Part shown: one piece after another, positions 28,666 to 37,026 of the stretch
How positions within the stretch are numbered: position 1 is the stretch's first letter
Layout: each line of letters starts with the position of its first letter
Assembly (NCBI GenBank): GCA_963811685.1
Contig: CAWESK010000007.1
Span: 124,001 to 188,000 of the forward strand
DNA from: CAIWHR01 sp963811685
GTDB taxonomy: Bacteria > Pseudomonadota > Gammaproteobacteria > Burkholderiales > Casimicrobiaceae
Reading direction: 5' to 3'
Length of the DNA: 64,000 nucleotides
Made by a program: the position numbers and the translations under genes
The notes under the pieces: model-generated
What the model was told of the DNA's origin: nothing
Databases searched by the model: none
The model's input: only the letters and a program-made list of their open reading frames with translations

Positions 28666-29181
28666 CGCTTCTCCCCGCAGAAGCCTGCGAGTCTACGGCA
28701 ATGGCCGGTCCCCAACAATATGCGCACGGCTACGAAGGTGTGCGGCGTTTTTTGGAAGCGGCGGCTGCGACACCGGCGGCGCGCGTGTAGTTGTCGGTGT
28801 CGACCCGGCCCGCCGCGAGATCGCCTGCGGCCCGCGTCATGACGGCCTGTCGTGGCGCGGACGGATCTGCGCTTTCGTCGCGTTCATGCGGCAATTTGAG
28901 CGGGCGTGCAATCCGACGGCGGCGGTGCGCATTGGATTTCATCGCCGGTTGATTCGACCGGATCGCGCCGCCGCGCTCCATCGGCAATCGGCCGCGCACC
29001 TCCGTCGTCCGCTTCCTACATGCGCTGCGTCTTTTGCAACGACGTGCTCCCAACGTTGCCCGATCGCGTTGGAGACGATCCGCTAACCAATTGTTTGGAG
29101 GGCACTTGTCGCATGGCATGCGCGTTGCGAGCAGCGAATGGGAGGTCGGGCGATCGGCGCCCGATGATTGAGGAGAGAGCG
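28666..29181. other. 516-base region upstream of the CsbD gene
   Basis: No gene is supported. It contains a TCCTACA site (29014) and the sigma-54-type promoter at 29114-29129. Confidence 0.55.
29114..29129 (+). promoter_or_regulatory. Sigma-54 (-24/-12) promoter for CsbD operon
   Basis: TGGCATGCGCGTTGCG matches the TGGCACG-N4-TTGCA consensus, with both invariant GG and GC dinucleotides at correct spacing. It predicts a start about 40 bases before the CsbD ATG at 29182. Two sigma-54 activators are encoded in the window. Confidence 0.65.
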
Positions 29182-29406
29182 ATGAATTGGGACCGAATCG
29201 AAGGTAACTGGAAGCAGGTGAAGGGCAAGATCAAGGAGCAGTGGGGCAAGCTCACTGACGACGATCTCGACCGGATCGCCGGCAAGCGTGATCAGCTCGT
29301 CGGCAAGATCCAGGAGCAGTACGGGATCTCCAAGGACGAGGCCGAGAAGCAGGTCGACCGCTTCGGCGGCACCATTCGCGACGATGATTTTCGTCGTTAT
29401 CAATAA
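29182..29406 (+). CDS. CsbD family stress protein
   Basis: 74 residues. Typical CsbD: MNWDRIEGNWKQVKGKIKEQ, WGKLTDDDLDRIAGKRDQLV, then KIQEQYGISKDEAEKQVDRF. It is a small hydrophilic helical protein induced by stress in several bacteria, with no known biochemical activity. The ATG follows GAGGAGAGAGCG. Confidence 0.93.
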   Translation: MNWDRIEGNWKQVKGKIKEQWGKLTDDDLDRIAGKRDQLVGKIQEQYGISKDEAEKQVDRFGGTIRDDDFRRYQ

Positions 29407-29416
29407 GGAGACTTCA

Positions 29417-29999
29417 ATGCAAACCTCGAAACTTCTGCTCGCGCTGTTCGCCGCGGCCGGCCTCTGCGTCGCCGGTGCCGGCAATGCGGCCGATGACCGA
29501 CAAGAACGCGCACGACACCGCGTACAAGAACGCCGAGTCGCAGTACAAGATGGACAAGGCGCAATGCGACACGATGTCCGGCAACGCCAAGGACGTCTGC
29601 AAGGAAGAAGCAAAGGGCAAGGAAAAGGTAGCCAAGGCGGAGGCCGACGCCGCGTACAAGAACACGCCCAAGGCCCGGGAGGCCGCGCGCATCGCGCGCG
29701 CCGACGCCGCCTACAACGTGGCCAAGGAAAAATGCGACGACCTTTCGGGCAACCAGAAGGACGTCTGCGTCAAGGAAGCGAAGGCGGCCCACGTGAAGGC
29801 GAAGGCCGATGCCAAGGTCGACCGCGTCGCCGCGGACACGCACAACACGGCGACCGAAAAGACCGCCGACGCGCGCCGCGATGCGGCGGAAGACAAGCGC
29901 GACGCGGACTACAAGGTCGCGATCGAGAAGTGCGATTCGCTGTCCGGCCCGTCCAAGGACGCGTGCGTCTCGGAGGCGAAGGCCAAGTACGGAAAATAA
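29417..29999 (+). CDS. Secreted protein with three Cys-pair repeats (one frameshift)
   Basis: The N-terminus is a signal peptide (MQTSKLLLALFAAAGLCVAG, then AGNA). Near 29490 the frame changes and the mature part continues MTDKNAHDTAYKNAESQYKM. Three repeats follow, each with two cysteines: CDTMSGNAKDVCKEEAKG, CDDLSGNQKDVCVKEAKA and CDSLSGPSKDACVSEAKA. Between them are Lys/Ala-rich helices. The regular Cys spacing suggests one disulfide per repeat in the periplasm. I cannot name a function. It is 10 bases after CsbD and likely co-transcribed. Confidence 0.75.
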
Positions 30000-30010
30000 G
30001 ACTCCCTCGC

Positions 30011-30079
30011 CGGTCCGGCGCCTGTCGGTTCTCCGCCGGACCGGTCCTCCTCGGGCCGGGCGAACCCCGGCTCTTTTTT
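30011..30079 (+). terminator. Rho-independent terminator after the Cys-repeat gene
   Basis: GCCGGG (30055-30060), loop CGAAC, CCCGGC (30066-30071), then TCTTTTTT. A second perfect inverted repeat, CGGTCCGGCG / CGCCGGACCG (30011-30043), lies just before it. Confidence 0.75.
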
Positions 30080-30191
30080 GTAGGACGGGGCGCGACAGGG
30101 CAATGCGGAGGCTGCCGATCGTCACCGGTAGCCGGGGACCGCAAAGTACGTTCAATCAGCGCGCGCGAGGCGCGTCACCGAGGAGGGCACC

Positions 30192-30503
30192 ATGGCGAAG
30201 CGGAACGTCCATGGCGAAGGCAACTACGAGGCGTCGCGGAAGTATGACGAAGCCACGAAGCGATTCGTGGAATCGGGACGCGTCGAGAAGGCCGCTCGCG
30301 ACGCTGCGCCGAGAACACCCGCCGAAGCCGCCGAGATGAAAATGGCGGAGCAGGCGGCATTGCTGATGGCGAAGGGCGTGAAAAAGAAGATGCCCCCGCG
30401 AGTCCCCGATGAGCTGCCGCAGCCCATCGACGACCCCGGCCGCCGCGATCCGAACCCCTCGGACACGCCGCCAGGACCCGGCAAGGGTCCCGACCGGCGC
30501 TAG
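30192..30503 (+). CDS. Hypothetical hydrophilic protein
   Basis: 103 residues, charged, with no signal or membrane segment. It begins MAKRNVHGEGNYEASRKYDE, contains a helical stretch (EAAEMKMAEQAALLMAKG), and ends in a Pro/Gly-rich tail. I recognise no named domain. A TTGTAGGAC element lies 112 bases upstream. Its position among stress genes is the only hint of role. Confidence 0.7.
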   Translation: MAKRNVHGEGNYEASRKYDEATKRFVESGRVEKAARDAAPRTPAEAAEMKMAEQAALLMAKGVKKKMPPRVPDELPQPIDDPGRRDPNPSDTPPGPGKGPDRR

Positions 30504-30540
30504 GCGTCCGATCCGTGCAACTTTCAAACGAGGCCTGACC

Positions 30541-30708
30541 ATGCTCTATTACGCTGCCGTCTTTCTCATCGTCGCCCTCATCGCCGCGCTGTTCGGTTTC
30601 GGCGGCATCGCCGTGGGCGCGGTCGAGATCGCGAAGATTCTGTTCTTCATATTCCTGCTGCTGTTCGTCGTATCGCTCGTCGTCGGATTGATGAGGCGAG
30701 GCCCGTAA
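30541..30708 (+). CDS. DUF1328 family small membrane protein
   Basis: 55 residues, two membrane segments: MLYYAAVFLIVALIAALFGF, then GGIAVGAVEIAKILFFIFLL and a short basic tail (LMRRGP). This is the DUF1328/YtjA pattern. Function unknown; commonly found beside CsbD and DUF3309 genes. Confidence 0.92.
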   Translation: MLYYAAVFLIVALIAALFGFGGIAVGAVEIAKILFFIFLLLFVVSLVVGLMRRGP

Positions 30709-30723
30709 GGCGCGGGAGCTAAC

Positions 30724-30915
30724 ATGGCGCGCGTCAGCTTCGTCGAGTTCGTGTGCATCGTGGCCATCGGCGTGGCGATGGTCGAGCTGCCCGGCCATCG
30801 CTTTCTGCGGCCGGCGGGCACCGAGACGACGCTGGCGCGAGCGCCGGCACCCGTCGCTGCGGATGCGGCGCATCGGGACGTCGCTGTTCGACCCCCGCCC
30901 GGGAGAAGCCAATGA
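30724..30915 (+). CDS. Small hypothetical protein with N-terminal hydrophobic helix
   Basis: 63 residues starting MARVSFVEFVCIVAIGVAMV, then a Pro/Ala-rich polar tail. The ATG follows GGGAGCTAAC. Its stop overlaps the next start (ATGA, 30912-30915), which argues for a real, coupled gene. No family recognised. Confidence 0.5.
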   Translation: MARVSFVEFVCIVAIGVAMVELPGHRFLRPAGTETTLARAPAPVAADAAHRDVAVRPPPGRSQ

Positions 30916-31203
30916 GCGCACGATCGCTCGAGCAGGAGCGGCTCGCCTGCTCGCCGATGGGAAGTCTCGAATACGTCGTCGAGTCCCAGCACGACGGCCG
31001 CGTCGAAAAATGGTTCGTGCTGCGGCCGCATCCGCATCTTGCGTCGAACTATGAGGACAAAGGGCGTGCCGCTGCCGCACGGCTGCCGCGTCGTCGTCGA
31101 AGCGCACTCGTTGCGACCGGTCGGCGTGCTGGGCGGGGCGACGCCTCCGCCGACGCCGTCGGCGATGGGGCACAACCCCTATTTCGATTTGTCCCCCAGC
31201 TGA
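30912..31203 (+). CDS. Small conserved-looking hypothetical protein (one frameshift)
   Basis: About 97 residues if one indel near 31060 is corrected. The first part is SLEYVVESQHDGRVEKWFVL, then RPHPHLASNYEDKG. In the next frame it continues VPLPHGCRVVVEAHSLRPVG and ends GHNPYFDLSPS before a TGA at 31201. The joint reads as one small protein. Start at 30912 or at the in-frame ATG 30957. I do not recognise the family. Confidence 0.5.
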
Positions 31204-31219
31204 GCCTGTCGGCCGTTCG

Positions 31220-32113
31220 ATGCGCTTCAACCCGCAGGAAATATCGGGGAGCCGCGTGCGCCTCCGCTACGGCGTCGAGCTGCACTACGACGTCGCCGCG
31301 CCGGCGGGATTCCTGCTCAACGTGCACGCGGCGAAGACGGCGCGCCAACACGTCATCGACGAGACATTCACGCTCGCCCCGCCGTTGCCGTTCACGCTCG
31401 ACGCCGATCCCGCGAGCGATAACCGCATCGTTTCGTTCGCCGCGCCTCCTGGGACCGTCGTGGCGAGCTATACCGCCACCGTCGATATCGCGCATCGGAT
31501 TGTCGATCCCGCCGACATCGTCGCGGAAGCGCCTGCCTCGCTGCCGGCCGCCACGCTGCGGTTCCTGTATCCCAGCCGTTTCTGCCAGGCCGATCTCGTG
31601 CAGCAACGCATCTGGGACACCTTCGGCCAGTTGCCCCGCGGCTATGGGCAGGTGCTGGCCGTTCGCGACTGGGTTCGCGGGAACGTGCGTTTCGCGCTCG
31701 GGACGTCGGGCAGCTCCACGTCGGTGCTCGAAACGATGCGTGACGGCGCCGGCGTGTGCCGGGATTTCGCGCATACGATGATCACGTGCTGCCGCGCGCT
31801 CAATTATCCGGCGCGCGTGGTGACGGGTATCGACTACGGCGCGGATCCCTCGCTGGGCCCCACCGATTTCCACGCCTACGTCGAGGTGTTCGTCGGCGGA
31901 GTCTGGTATCTCTTCGACCCCACCGGGATTTCGCCGGTGACGGGCCTCATCCGCATCGCGACGGGCCGGGACGCCGCCGAGGTTTCGTTTGCGACGATAT
32001 TCGGGTCCGTCCGCACGGCGATGCCGCGTGTCACCATCAGCGCGATCGACGACCCGGCGGCGGGTGTCGTCGCCCCGATGTCCACCGATCTCGCGGTGTC
32101 GACCGCCGATTGA
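31220..32113 (+). CDS. Transglutaminase-like cysteine-protease-fold protein
   Basis: 297 residues. The core domain carries the catalytic Cys in VLETMRDGAGVCRDFAHTMI, the His in GPTDFHAYVEVFVGGVWYLF, and Asp in the following FDPTG. The N-terminal half is a beta-sandwich typical of bacterial transglutaminase-like proteins with N-terminal extension. No signal peptide is seen, so it is likely cytoplasmic. Substrates unknown. It is convergent with the CHASE3 kinase gene. Confidence 0.9.
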   Translation: MRFNPQEISGSRVRLRYGVELHYDVAAPAGFLLNVHAAKTARQHVIDETFTLAPPLPFTLDADPASDNRIVSFAAPPGTVVASYTATVDIAHRIVDPADIVAEAPASLPAATLRFLYPSRFCQADLVQQRIWDTFGQLPRGYGQVLAVRDWVRGNVRFALGTSGSSTSVLETMRDGAGVCRDFAHTMITCCRALNYPARVVTGIDYGADPSLGPTDFHAYVEVFVGGVWYLFDPTGISPVTGLIRIATGRDAAEVSFATIFGSVRTAMPRVTISAIDDPAAGVVAPMSTDLAVSTAD

Positions 32114-32129
32114 CGGCGCGCAGCGCTCG

Positions 32130-33596
32130 TCAGGGCGACTCTTCTTCGGCCGTCGCCGTGGCGGTGGCGGTGTCAACTGCCGGCGCAGGCGGTGCCGGAA
32201 TCGTCACCTCGATCACGGTCCCGCCCTCGGGACGACGGCCGATCGAAAACTCGCCATGCAGCGCGCGCACGCGCTGGCGCATGCCGATGATGCCGTGCGA
32301 CAGCCGGTTGTCCTGGGCGTCTGCGGGGATGCCGATGCCGTCGTCGTCGATCACCAGCGTGACGCCGTCGGCGCCGACGCCGAGATCGACGCCCACGTGC
32401 TTTGCCTTCGCATACTTGACGATATTCGTGAGCGCTTCCTGGACAATCCGGTACAGCGCAATCGCCACCTGCGGCTCGATGCTCGTGTCCTCGGGGGGCA
32501 TGACGAGCGTGCACGCGAGCCCCGCCCGGTCGCAGATTTCATGCACCTGCCAATCGAGAGCCGCAGGCAGGCCGAGATTGTCGAGCAGCGTCGGTCGCAA
32601 TTCCTCGATGATCCGGCGCTTCGTCTGCACGCCGTCGTCCAGCGTTTGCAGCGTGCGATCGAGCTTCGCGGCGGCCTCGGGGTCGCGCTCGCGCAGCCGT
32701 TTCTCCACCCACGCCACGTCCATCTTGGCGCTGACCAGAATGCCGCCGAGCTCGTCGTGGATGTCCCGGGCGAGCTTCGCCTTCTCCTCTTCGCGGACGA
32801 CCTGCAGGTGGTTGGACAGCTCCGACAACGCCGCCGTCCGCTCCTCGACGATCCCTTCGAGGCGCTGCTTGTCCTCCTGCATGCTGCGCCGGCGCTGCTC
32901 GCGCTGACGCGCATCGCGCCCGGCGAGCAGCCAGACGATGAGCAGCAGCACCACGGTGAACGCGGTCATCACCTGCATGCCGACGCGGGCGAAGGAGATG
33001 TCGGCCGCCCACCGTTTCGTCGCGTCGTCGAGCTGGCGCTGGTGGGCCGCGGTCATGTCGTTGATCTCGGCACGGATATCGTCCATCGTCCGCTTGCCGA
33101 TGCCGGTGTCCATCAGCGCCTGCGCCACCGCGGGCCCGTCCTTCTTGTAGAGCGCGATCGCCGCCTCGAGCTCGGAAAGCTTCTTGCCGACGAGTCCGCT
33201 GATGCGCCCCAGTACATCGCGCTCCGCGACCGTCCCCCCGTCGACCAGCATCTCGCGCAGCCGGTGAAAGGCGTTGTCGATCCGCGGGACCGCGTCGTTG
33301 TAGGGCTCGAGGTATTCCTCCTTGCCGGTGAGGAGGTAACCGCGTTCTCCGGTTTCTGCATCGACGATCAGCGCCAGCGTCTCGAGCAGGTTCGCCTGCA
33401 TTTCGAGCGCGACGGCCATCTGCCGGTTGGCGATCTCGAGCCGGCGAAAGCCGAGCTCCGCGTACACGGCAATGGCGAGCGAGACGACGATCCCCAGCAC
33501 CAAGGGGATCACTATCCTGTAGGGGAGGACCGATCTGGCCAAGCCTGTACCTGGGATGCCCCGTTCGCCGCGGCCGCAGAAGACAACTATACGCAA
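32130..33596 (-). CDS. CHASE3-domain sensor histidine kinase (HisKA_3 type)
   Basis: About 488 residues. Order: membrane helix 1 (IVIPLVLGIVVSLAIAVYAE), a periplasmic CHASE3 domain (ETGERGYLLTGKEEYLEPYN), helix 2 (VMTAFTVVLLLIVWLLAG), a coiled coil, HisKA_3 with phospho-acceptor His in AKLARDIHDELGGILVSAK, and a NarX-type HATPase (IVQEALTNIVKYAKAKHV; DDGIGIPAD; GIIGMRQRVRALHG). The C-terminal Ala/Thr-rich tail is unusual. The true start may be a little later than 33596. A likely partner is the NarL-type regulator at 24199-24831. Confidence 0.93.
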   Translation of the reverse strand: MRIVVFCGRGERGIPGTGLARSVLPYRIVIPLVLGIVVSLAIAVYAELGFRRLEIANRQMAVALEMQANLLETLALIVDAETGERGYLLTGKEEYLEPYNDAVPRIDNAFHRLREMLVDGGTVAERDVLGRISGLVGKKLSELEAAIALYKKDGPAVAQALMDTGIGKRTMDDIRAEINDMTAAHQRQLDDATKRWAADISFARVGMQVMTAFTVVLLLIVWLLAGRDARQREQRRRSMQEDKQRLEGIVEERTAALSELSNHLQVVREEEKAKLARDIHDELGGILVSAKMDVAWVEKRLRERDPEAAAKLDRTLQTLDDGVQTKRRIIEELRPTLLDNLGLPAALDWQVHEICDRAGLACTLVMPPEDTSIEPQVAIALYRIVQEALTNIVKYAKAKHVGVDLGVGADGVTLVIDDDGIGIPADAQDNRLSHGIIGMRQRVRALHGEFSIGRRPEGGTVIEVTIPAPPAPAVDTATATATAEEESP

Positions 33597-33650
33597 AACG
33601 CCGCGCGGCTCAAAGGCGCGAGCGGCGCGGCGTGCGCGGCGTGCGAATCG

Positions 33651-33830
33651 CTAGCGCGGAACCTGCGAGGTTTCGAGGCCCGCCGGGTGAGGCGCCAGCG
33701 CGCCGCCCTCGTTCTCCCAGTCTTCGGTGGCATGCGCTACGCGCGTGCGGCGAGCGCGCTCTGAGTCGCGCCATTGCTTCAGCGCCCAGACGGCGGCGGC
33801 GATCGCCGCAGCGACAATAATGCGCTTCAT
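33651..33830 (-). CDS. Small single-helix membrane protein
   Basis: 59 residues: MKRIIVAAAIAAAVWALKQW then a polar tail with Glu/Pro. One N-terminal membrane anchor or uncleaved signal. The ATG at 33830 was chosen over 33866 for the proper hydrophobic start. No family recognised. Located just upstream of the CHASE3 kinase. Confidence 0.6.
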   Translation of the reverse strand: MKRIIVAAAIAAAVWALKQWRDSERARRTRVAHATEDWENEGGALAPHPAGLETSQVPR

Positions 33831-33894
33831 GACGGTGTCCTCCATGGCCCCGTGTTGGATGGGCATGCGGTCATTGGCGTGTGAGCTTCGGCTG

Positions 33895-34320
33895 CTATTG
33901 CTTCTCCTTCGGGTCGAGCGACGGCGACGAGTGATTGTTGGCCTGTCCGGCGAGCGGCATCGACATCTTTTCGTCGTCCTTGCTGAGCGGCGCCATCGGA
34001 TTCGTGGCGGGACTGTCGACTGCGGTCGAGGGCGCGGCAGTCGTCGTCGTATCGGAGCTGGCGGCGGGAGTGGTATTCACCGGTGTCGAATCGCTGCCGG
34101 GCGCGGGCGGCGATTCGGGCGGCGGCGTCGCGTCGCTCGCCGGCGTGCCGGGCGCCGTGGTCGAATCGATAGGCGTGGTCATCGCCGGTGGGGGCGTGGT
34201 CATCGCCGATTGGGGCGTCGTTGTCAGCGCCGTCCGGTCGTTCGGCGGCGGCGCTTCCTTGCATGCTGCAACGGCGAAGGCGCAACAAATCGCGAGTGTG
34301 AGCGGGTGCCGGGTTGGCAT
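33895..34320 (-). CDS. Thr/Pro/Ser-rich lipoprotein
   Basis: 141 residues. A lipobox (LAICCAFAVAAC) ends the signal peptide, so lipid anchoring is predicted. The mature protein is low complexity, rich in Thr, Pro and Ser (TTTPQSAMTTPPPAMTTP and similar). It looks like a flexible linker or surface spacer. No domain recognised. Divergent from the ferritin-like gene. Confidence 0.7.
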   Translation of the reverse strand: MPTRHPLTLAICCAFAVAACKEAPPPNDRTALTTTPQSAMTTPPPAMTTPIDSTTAPGTPASDATPPPESPPAPGSDSTPVNTTPAASSDTTTTAAPSTAVDSPATNPMAPLSKDDEKMSMPLAGQANNHSSPSLDPKEKQ

Positions 34321-34542
34321 GACGAACCTCCAAAATTGACCACGCACGAATTTCCGTTCCCAGCATAGACACGCAGAACCTGCGCCGACAGTCGCGCGAC
34401 GCGGAAGCGCCTGTAGGAGCACGCCGACGGACGGTAACGAAAATGCATCGGCGGCGTAACAAATTCGTTGCGGCTCCGGCCTGCGCCCGCGCACTCGGCG
34501 GCAACGTCTTGAATCGTCGTCGAGTTCGAAGGACCCCCCATC

Positions 34543-34558
34543 TGGCACGCGCCGTGCA
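34543..34558 (+). promoter_or_regulatory. Sigma-54 (-24/-12) promoter for ferritin-like gene
   Basis: TGGCACGCGCCGTGCA matches TGGCACG-N4-TTGCA except for one T. The GG and GC cores have the required spacing. It predicts a start about 45 bases before the ATG at 34615. Confidence 0.65.
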
Positions 34559-34614
34559 CGCGGGTAACCTCGCGCAGGACATGCTGTTCCTGCAATCGAC
34601 GAAGGAGTGCTGCC

Positions 34615-35181
34615 ATGGCAGGCGATCGCGGTCCCGCTTCCACCCTCGAAGGTCCGTTTCTTTCCGACGTGAAGACGCTGCGCCAGCGCGCGCGAGCGCA
34701 TCTCGAGGAGGGCGCCGTCACGTCCAATTACGACGGCGACGTCGAGCAGGTGTGCACCGTTCTCAACCAGGCGCTCGCCACCGAAATCGTCTGCGTGTTG
34801 CGCTACAAGCGCCACTATTTCATGGCACGGGGGATCGCGTCGGACTCGGTCAAGGCCGAGTTTCTCGCGCACGCGGGCGAGGAGCAGGCGCACGCCGACG
34901 AGATTGCGAACCGCATCGTGCAGCTCGGCGGCGAACCCGACTTCGATCCCGCCGGCCTCACGTTGCGGAGCCATTCGGAATACGTCGAGGGCGCGACGCT
35001 GCGCGAGATGATCAAGGAGGACCTTGTCGCCGAGCGCGTCGCGATCGAAAGCTACCGCGAGATGATCGCGTGGCTCCGCGGCAGGGATCCGACCACCCGC
35101 AAGATGCTGGAAGGGATCCTGGCGGTCGAGGAAGAGCACGCCGAAGACATGTCGTCGTTGCTCGCCGATCTCCGCGCCTGA
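34615..35181 (+). CDS. Ferritin-like (bacterioferritin-related) protein
   Basis: 188 residues. Four-helix ferritin-like fold with di-iron ligands: ATEIVCVLRYKRHYFMARG (Glu), AEFLAHAGEEQAHADEIANR (E..H), LVAERVAIESYREMI (Glu), and LEGILAVEEEHAEDMSSLL (E..H). This bacterioferritin-like domain may bind iron and detoxify peroxide. It is preceded by a sigma-54 promoter and an AAGGAG ribosome site. No heme-binding Met is evident. Confidence 0.9.
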   Translation: MAGDRGPASTLEGPFLSDVKTLRQRARAHLEEGAVTSNYDGDVEQVCTVLNQALATEIVCVLRYKRHYFMARGIASDSVKAEFLAHAGEEQAHADEIANRIVQLGGEPDFDPAGLTLRSHSEYVEGATLREMIKEDLVAERVAIESYREMIAWLRGRDPTTRKMLEGILAVEEEHAEDMSSLLADLRA

Positions 35182-35340
35182 AGTGTCGGCTCGCCGTCAG
35201 CTTGTAGGCGAAAGGGGAAGGCGCATGTCGGAAAGCGCCCACAAGTCAATGAGCGATGCACCGATCCCCGTGGCGGATCCCGGCACGGATACTCCCGATG
35301 TCGACGTCTGGTCGACGATTCCCTTGGATGGAGGTTGGCA

Positions 35341-35568
35341 ATGGCAAAGCATTCCCCGGAACACGAACGCAATCGCTCGCGCGGGTCAGGACACGGTTCA
35401 GGCCAGCAATCGGGCGGCCAGCAGGAAAAGCATCAGCAGCAGCAGCAGCAGAGCCCCGACCGCGATCGCTCGAGCGGCGGCAGCAGTGACACGGAGCGCA
35501 AGCGCTCGGGCAGCGATGACATGACCGATCGCGGTCAGCAGCACCGCGACGACGTGGAACGCGAGTAA
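35341..35568 (+). CDS. Gln/Ser/Arg-rich low-complexity protein
   Basis: About 75 residues, highly hydrophilic: MAKHSPEHERNRSRGSGHGS, then a run of Gln and a Asp/Arg/Ser-rich tail. It overlaps another open frame starting at 35225 (MSESAHKSMSDAPIPVADPG). The Q-rich frame is preferred because it has GGAGG upstream (35332) and the composition of small stress-related disordered proteins, but the choice is uncertain. Confidence 0.5.
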   Translation: MAKHSPEHERNRSRGSGHGSGQQSGGQQEKHQQQQQQSPDRDRSSGGSSDTERKRSGSDDMTDRGQQHRDDVERE

Positions 35569-36044
35569 TTGAAAGACGCCTCCGCCGGGAGGTCGGGCCG
35601 TTTCTCGCTCGACCTTCGGCGGGCGGAAGAGGAGCCCTGATCATCGCCGACGCGAGTTCGCGTCGCCAGTTCCGGGTCTCTACGAGCTGCCCGACGGCGG
35701 CATCCTCGTCGCCGAGACCGACGCGCGGCTCAAGCCCGAAGGACCGCCGCAACCTGCATGATGGTTCATGCAGCTCGTCGTCGCAGCGCGTCGGCGCGGG
35801 CGCGCCGAAGCGCAAACCGAATCACGCTCTTGTCGCGATGCCGACGGCGATGGCGTTGCGGAGAAACGACCGGCCGACCGTGAGGTGAATTGACGTCACG
35901 CGAACGGCTGGTCGGGCTGCGACGTCGCTTGCTGCCGACGTCGGCGGTCTCCGACAAGCAAATGGACCCGCCGCCGATCTCGGGCATAAAAGGGACGGTC
36001 TACATTGGCTCCATCGTTTATCTCCACAACCGGAGGTCTGACCA
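35569..36044. other. Intergenic region with a possible short coding remnant
   Basis: 476 bases. A short stretch at 35657-35761 reads VPGLYELPDGGILVAETDAR in one frame and ends at a TGA, but has no clear start, so it may be a gene fragment. The rest shows no coding pattern. Confidence 0.45.
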
Positions 36045-36308
36045 ATGACTGTCCACCGTGTGTTCTCCTTGCGCTCTGCAACTGTTGCCGCGATGCTCGC
36101 GGCGCTCGGCGTTTCCCCGGCGTACGCGGCAACGCTGAACCTCCCGCTGACCCCGGCTCAGTATCTGGTGGCTGAATACGCGCTGGGCGCGCTGGTGATT
36201 GCGCTGATTGCGGCACTTATCGTGAGCCTGGCCCGCGGGCATCGTGATCGCGAGGCCGCGAAATCCGGCGGTTCCGACTTGCGCTGGTGGAAGAGCTCGC
36301 ATCCATGA
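36045..36308 (+). CDS. Small exported or membrane protein
   Basis: 87 residues with a signal-like N-terminus (SATVAAMLAALGVSPAYA) and a second hydrophobic segment (EYALGALVIALIAALIVSLA), ending in a charged tail. One membrane helix after signal cleavage is likely. An ACCGGAGGTC ribosome site precedes the ATG. The next start overlaps its stop. No family recognised. Confidence 0.68.
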   Translation: MTVHRVFSLRSATVAAMLAALGVSPAYAATLNLPLTPAQYLVAEYALGALVIALIAALIVSLARGHRDREAAKSGGSDLRWWKSSHP

Positions 36309-36650
36309 TGACGAATCCGGCGCTGTCGCCGCGGTTCGTCGTTGGGGGCCTTCGGTTCTTTGCGGCGTCGTTCCTGGCGGGACTGCTGTTGCTGCTGCTC
36401 GCGCCGCTCGACGTCATTCGCGCGTTTTGCGCGCTGGCGCTGGTCTGCTCGGCGGCGGGCTTCGCGCTGCACGTCGCGGCGCTGCGGGAAATCGATCCCG
36501 GTGCGCTGCCGGCATTTCGCTCGCGTCTGCAGCACGCGATGCTTGCGGCGCAGGCTGCCGCTGGCCACGTGCCTGCGCGCGGCGAAGGCGAAAATTGGGA
36601 CGGCAGGCGCGGCGACATCGCCGCCGGGGCGGATCGACGTCGCCGACTAG
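36305..36650 (+). CDS. Small two-helix membrane protein (C-terminus frame uncertain)
   Basis: Starts MMTNPALSPRFVVGGLRFFA at an ATG overlapping the previous stop (ATGATGA). Two membrane segments follow (FLAGLLLLLLAPLDVIRAFC; ALVCSAAGFALHVAALREID). The open frame runs on into the entericidin gene, which is implausible for one protein. A one-base shift near 36600 would end it at a TAG at 36648-36650. No family recognised. Confidence 0.5.
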
Positions 36651-36769
36651 CGGCGGCTTCGTCCTACACGAGTATAGGCGGGCGGTCGCTTCCGCGGCGA
36701 AACGACGCTGGCGAGACTGCAACGGTGCGCGCACGTATACGGCGTACCCATTTTCGAAAGGTGACGATC

Positions 36770-36925
36770 ATGACGAAGAAACTCTTGCTGTTGCTGGTCG
36801 CGTTCTCGCTCGCTTCGCCGACGATGATGCTGGCCGGCTGCAACACGGTGCAAGGCGCGGGGAAGGATATTCAGGCCGGCGGCAAGGCGATCAAGGACGA
36901 AGCCGCCGAACACAAGACCTACTGA
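36770..36925 (+). CDS. Entericidin A/B family lipoprotein
   Basis: 51 residues: MTKKLLLLLVAFSLASPTMM, a lipobox LAGCNTVQG, then GAGKDIQAGGKAIKDEA. This is the small entericidin-type lipoprotein pattern, stress-inducible in enterobacteria. A GTCCTAC site lies 109 bases upstream and GAAAGG precedes the ATG. A joined reading from 36305 is rejected. Confidence 0.88.
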   Translation: MTKKLLLLLVAFSLASPTMMLAGCNTVQGAGKDIQAGGKAIKDEAAEHKTY

Positions 36926-37026
36926 TCGGCCTCATTGATCGGGGAGCGATCGGTTGGCGAGCGCGGCATTGCCGCGGCGCGAGCGACAGCTTCTCGCATC
37001 GCGCGCGAATTTTACTGGAGGTACCA

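Noticed and set aside
28730..29119. 129-residue minus-strand open frame upstream of CsbD
   Set aside because: No recognisable pattern; it covers the sigma-54 promoter region and has no ribosome site.
30011..30044. Transposon end from the perfect inverted repeat CCGGTCCGGCG
   Set aside because: It sits directly after a stop codon and before a T-run, consistent with a terminator region; no transposase is present.
36287..36925. Single 212-residue protein joining a two-helix protein to entericidin
   Set aside because: The entericidin part has its own lipobox signal, ATG and ribosome site; a merged protein would place a signal peptide in the middle.
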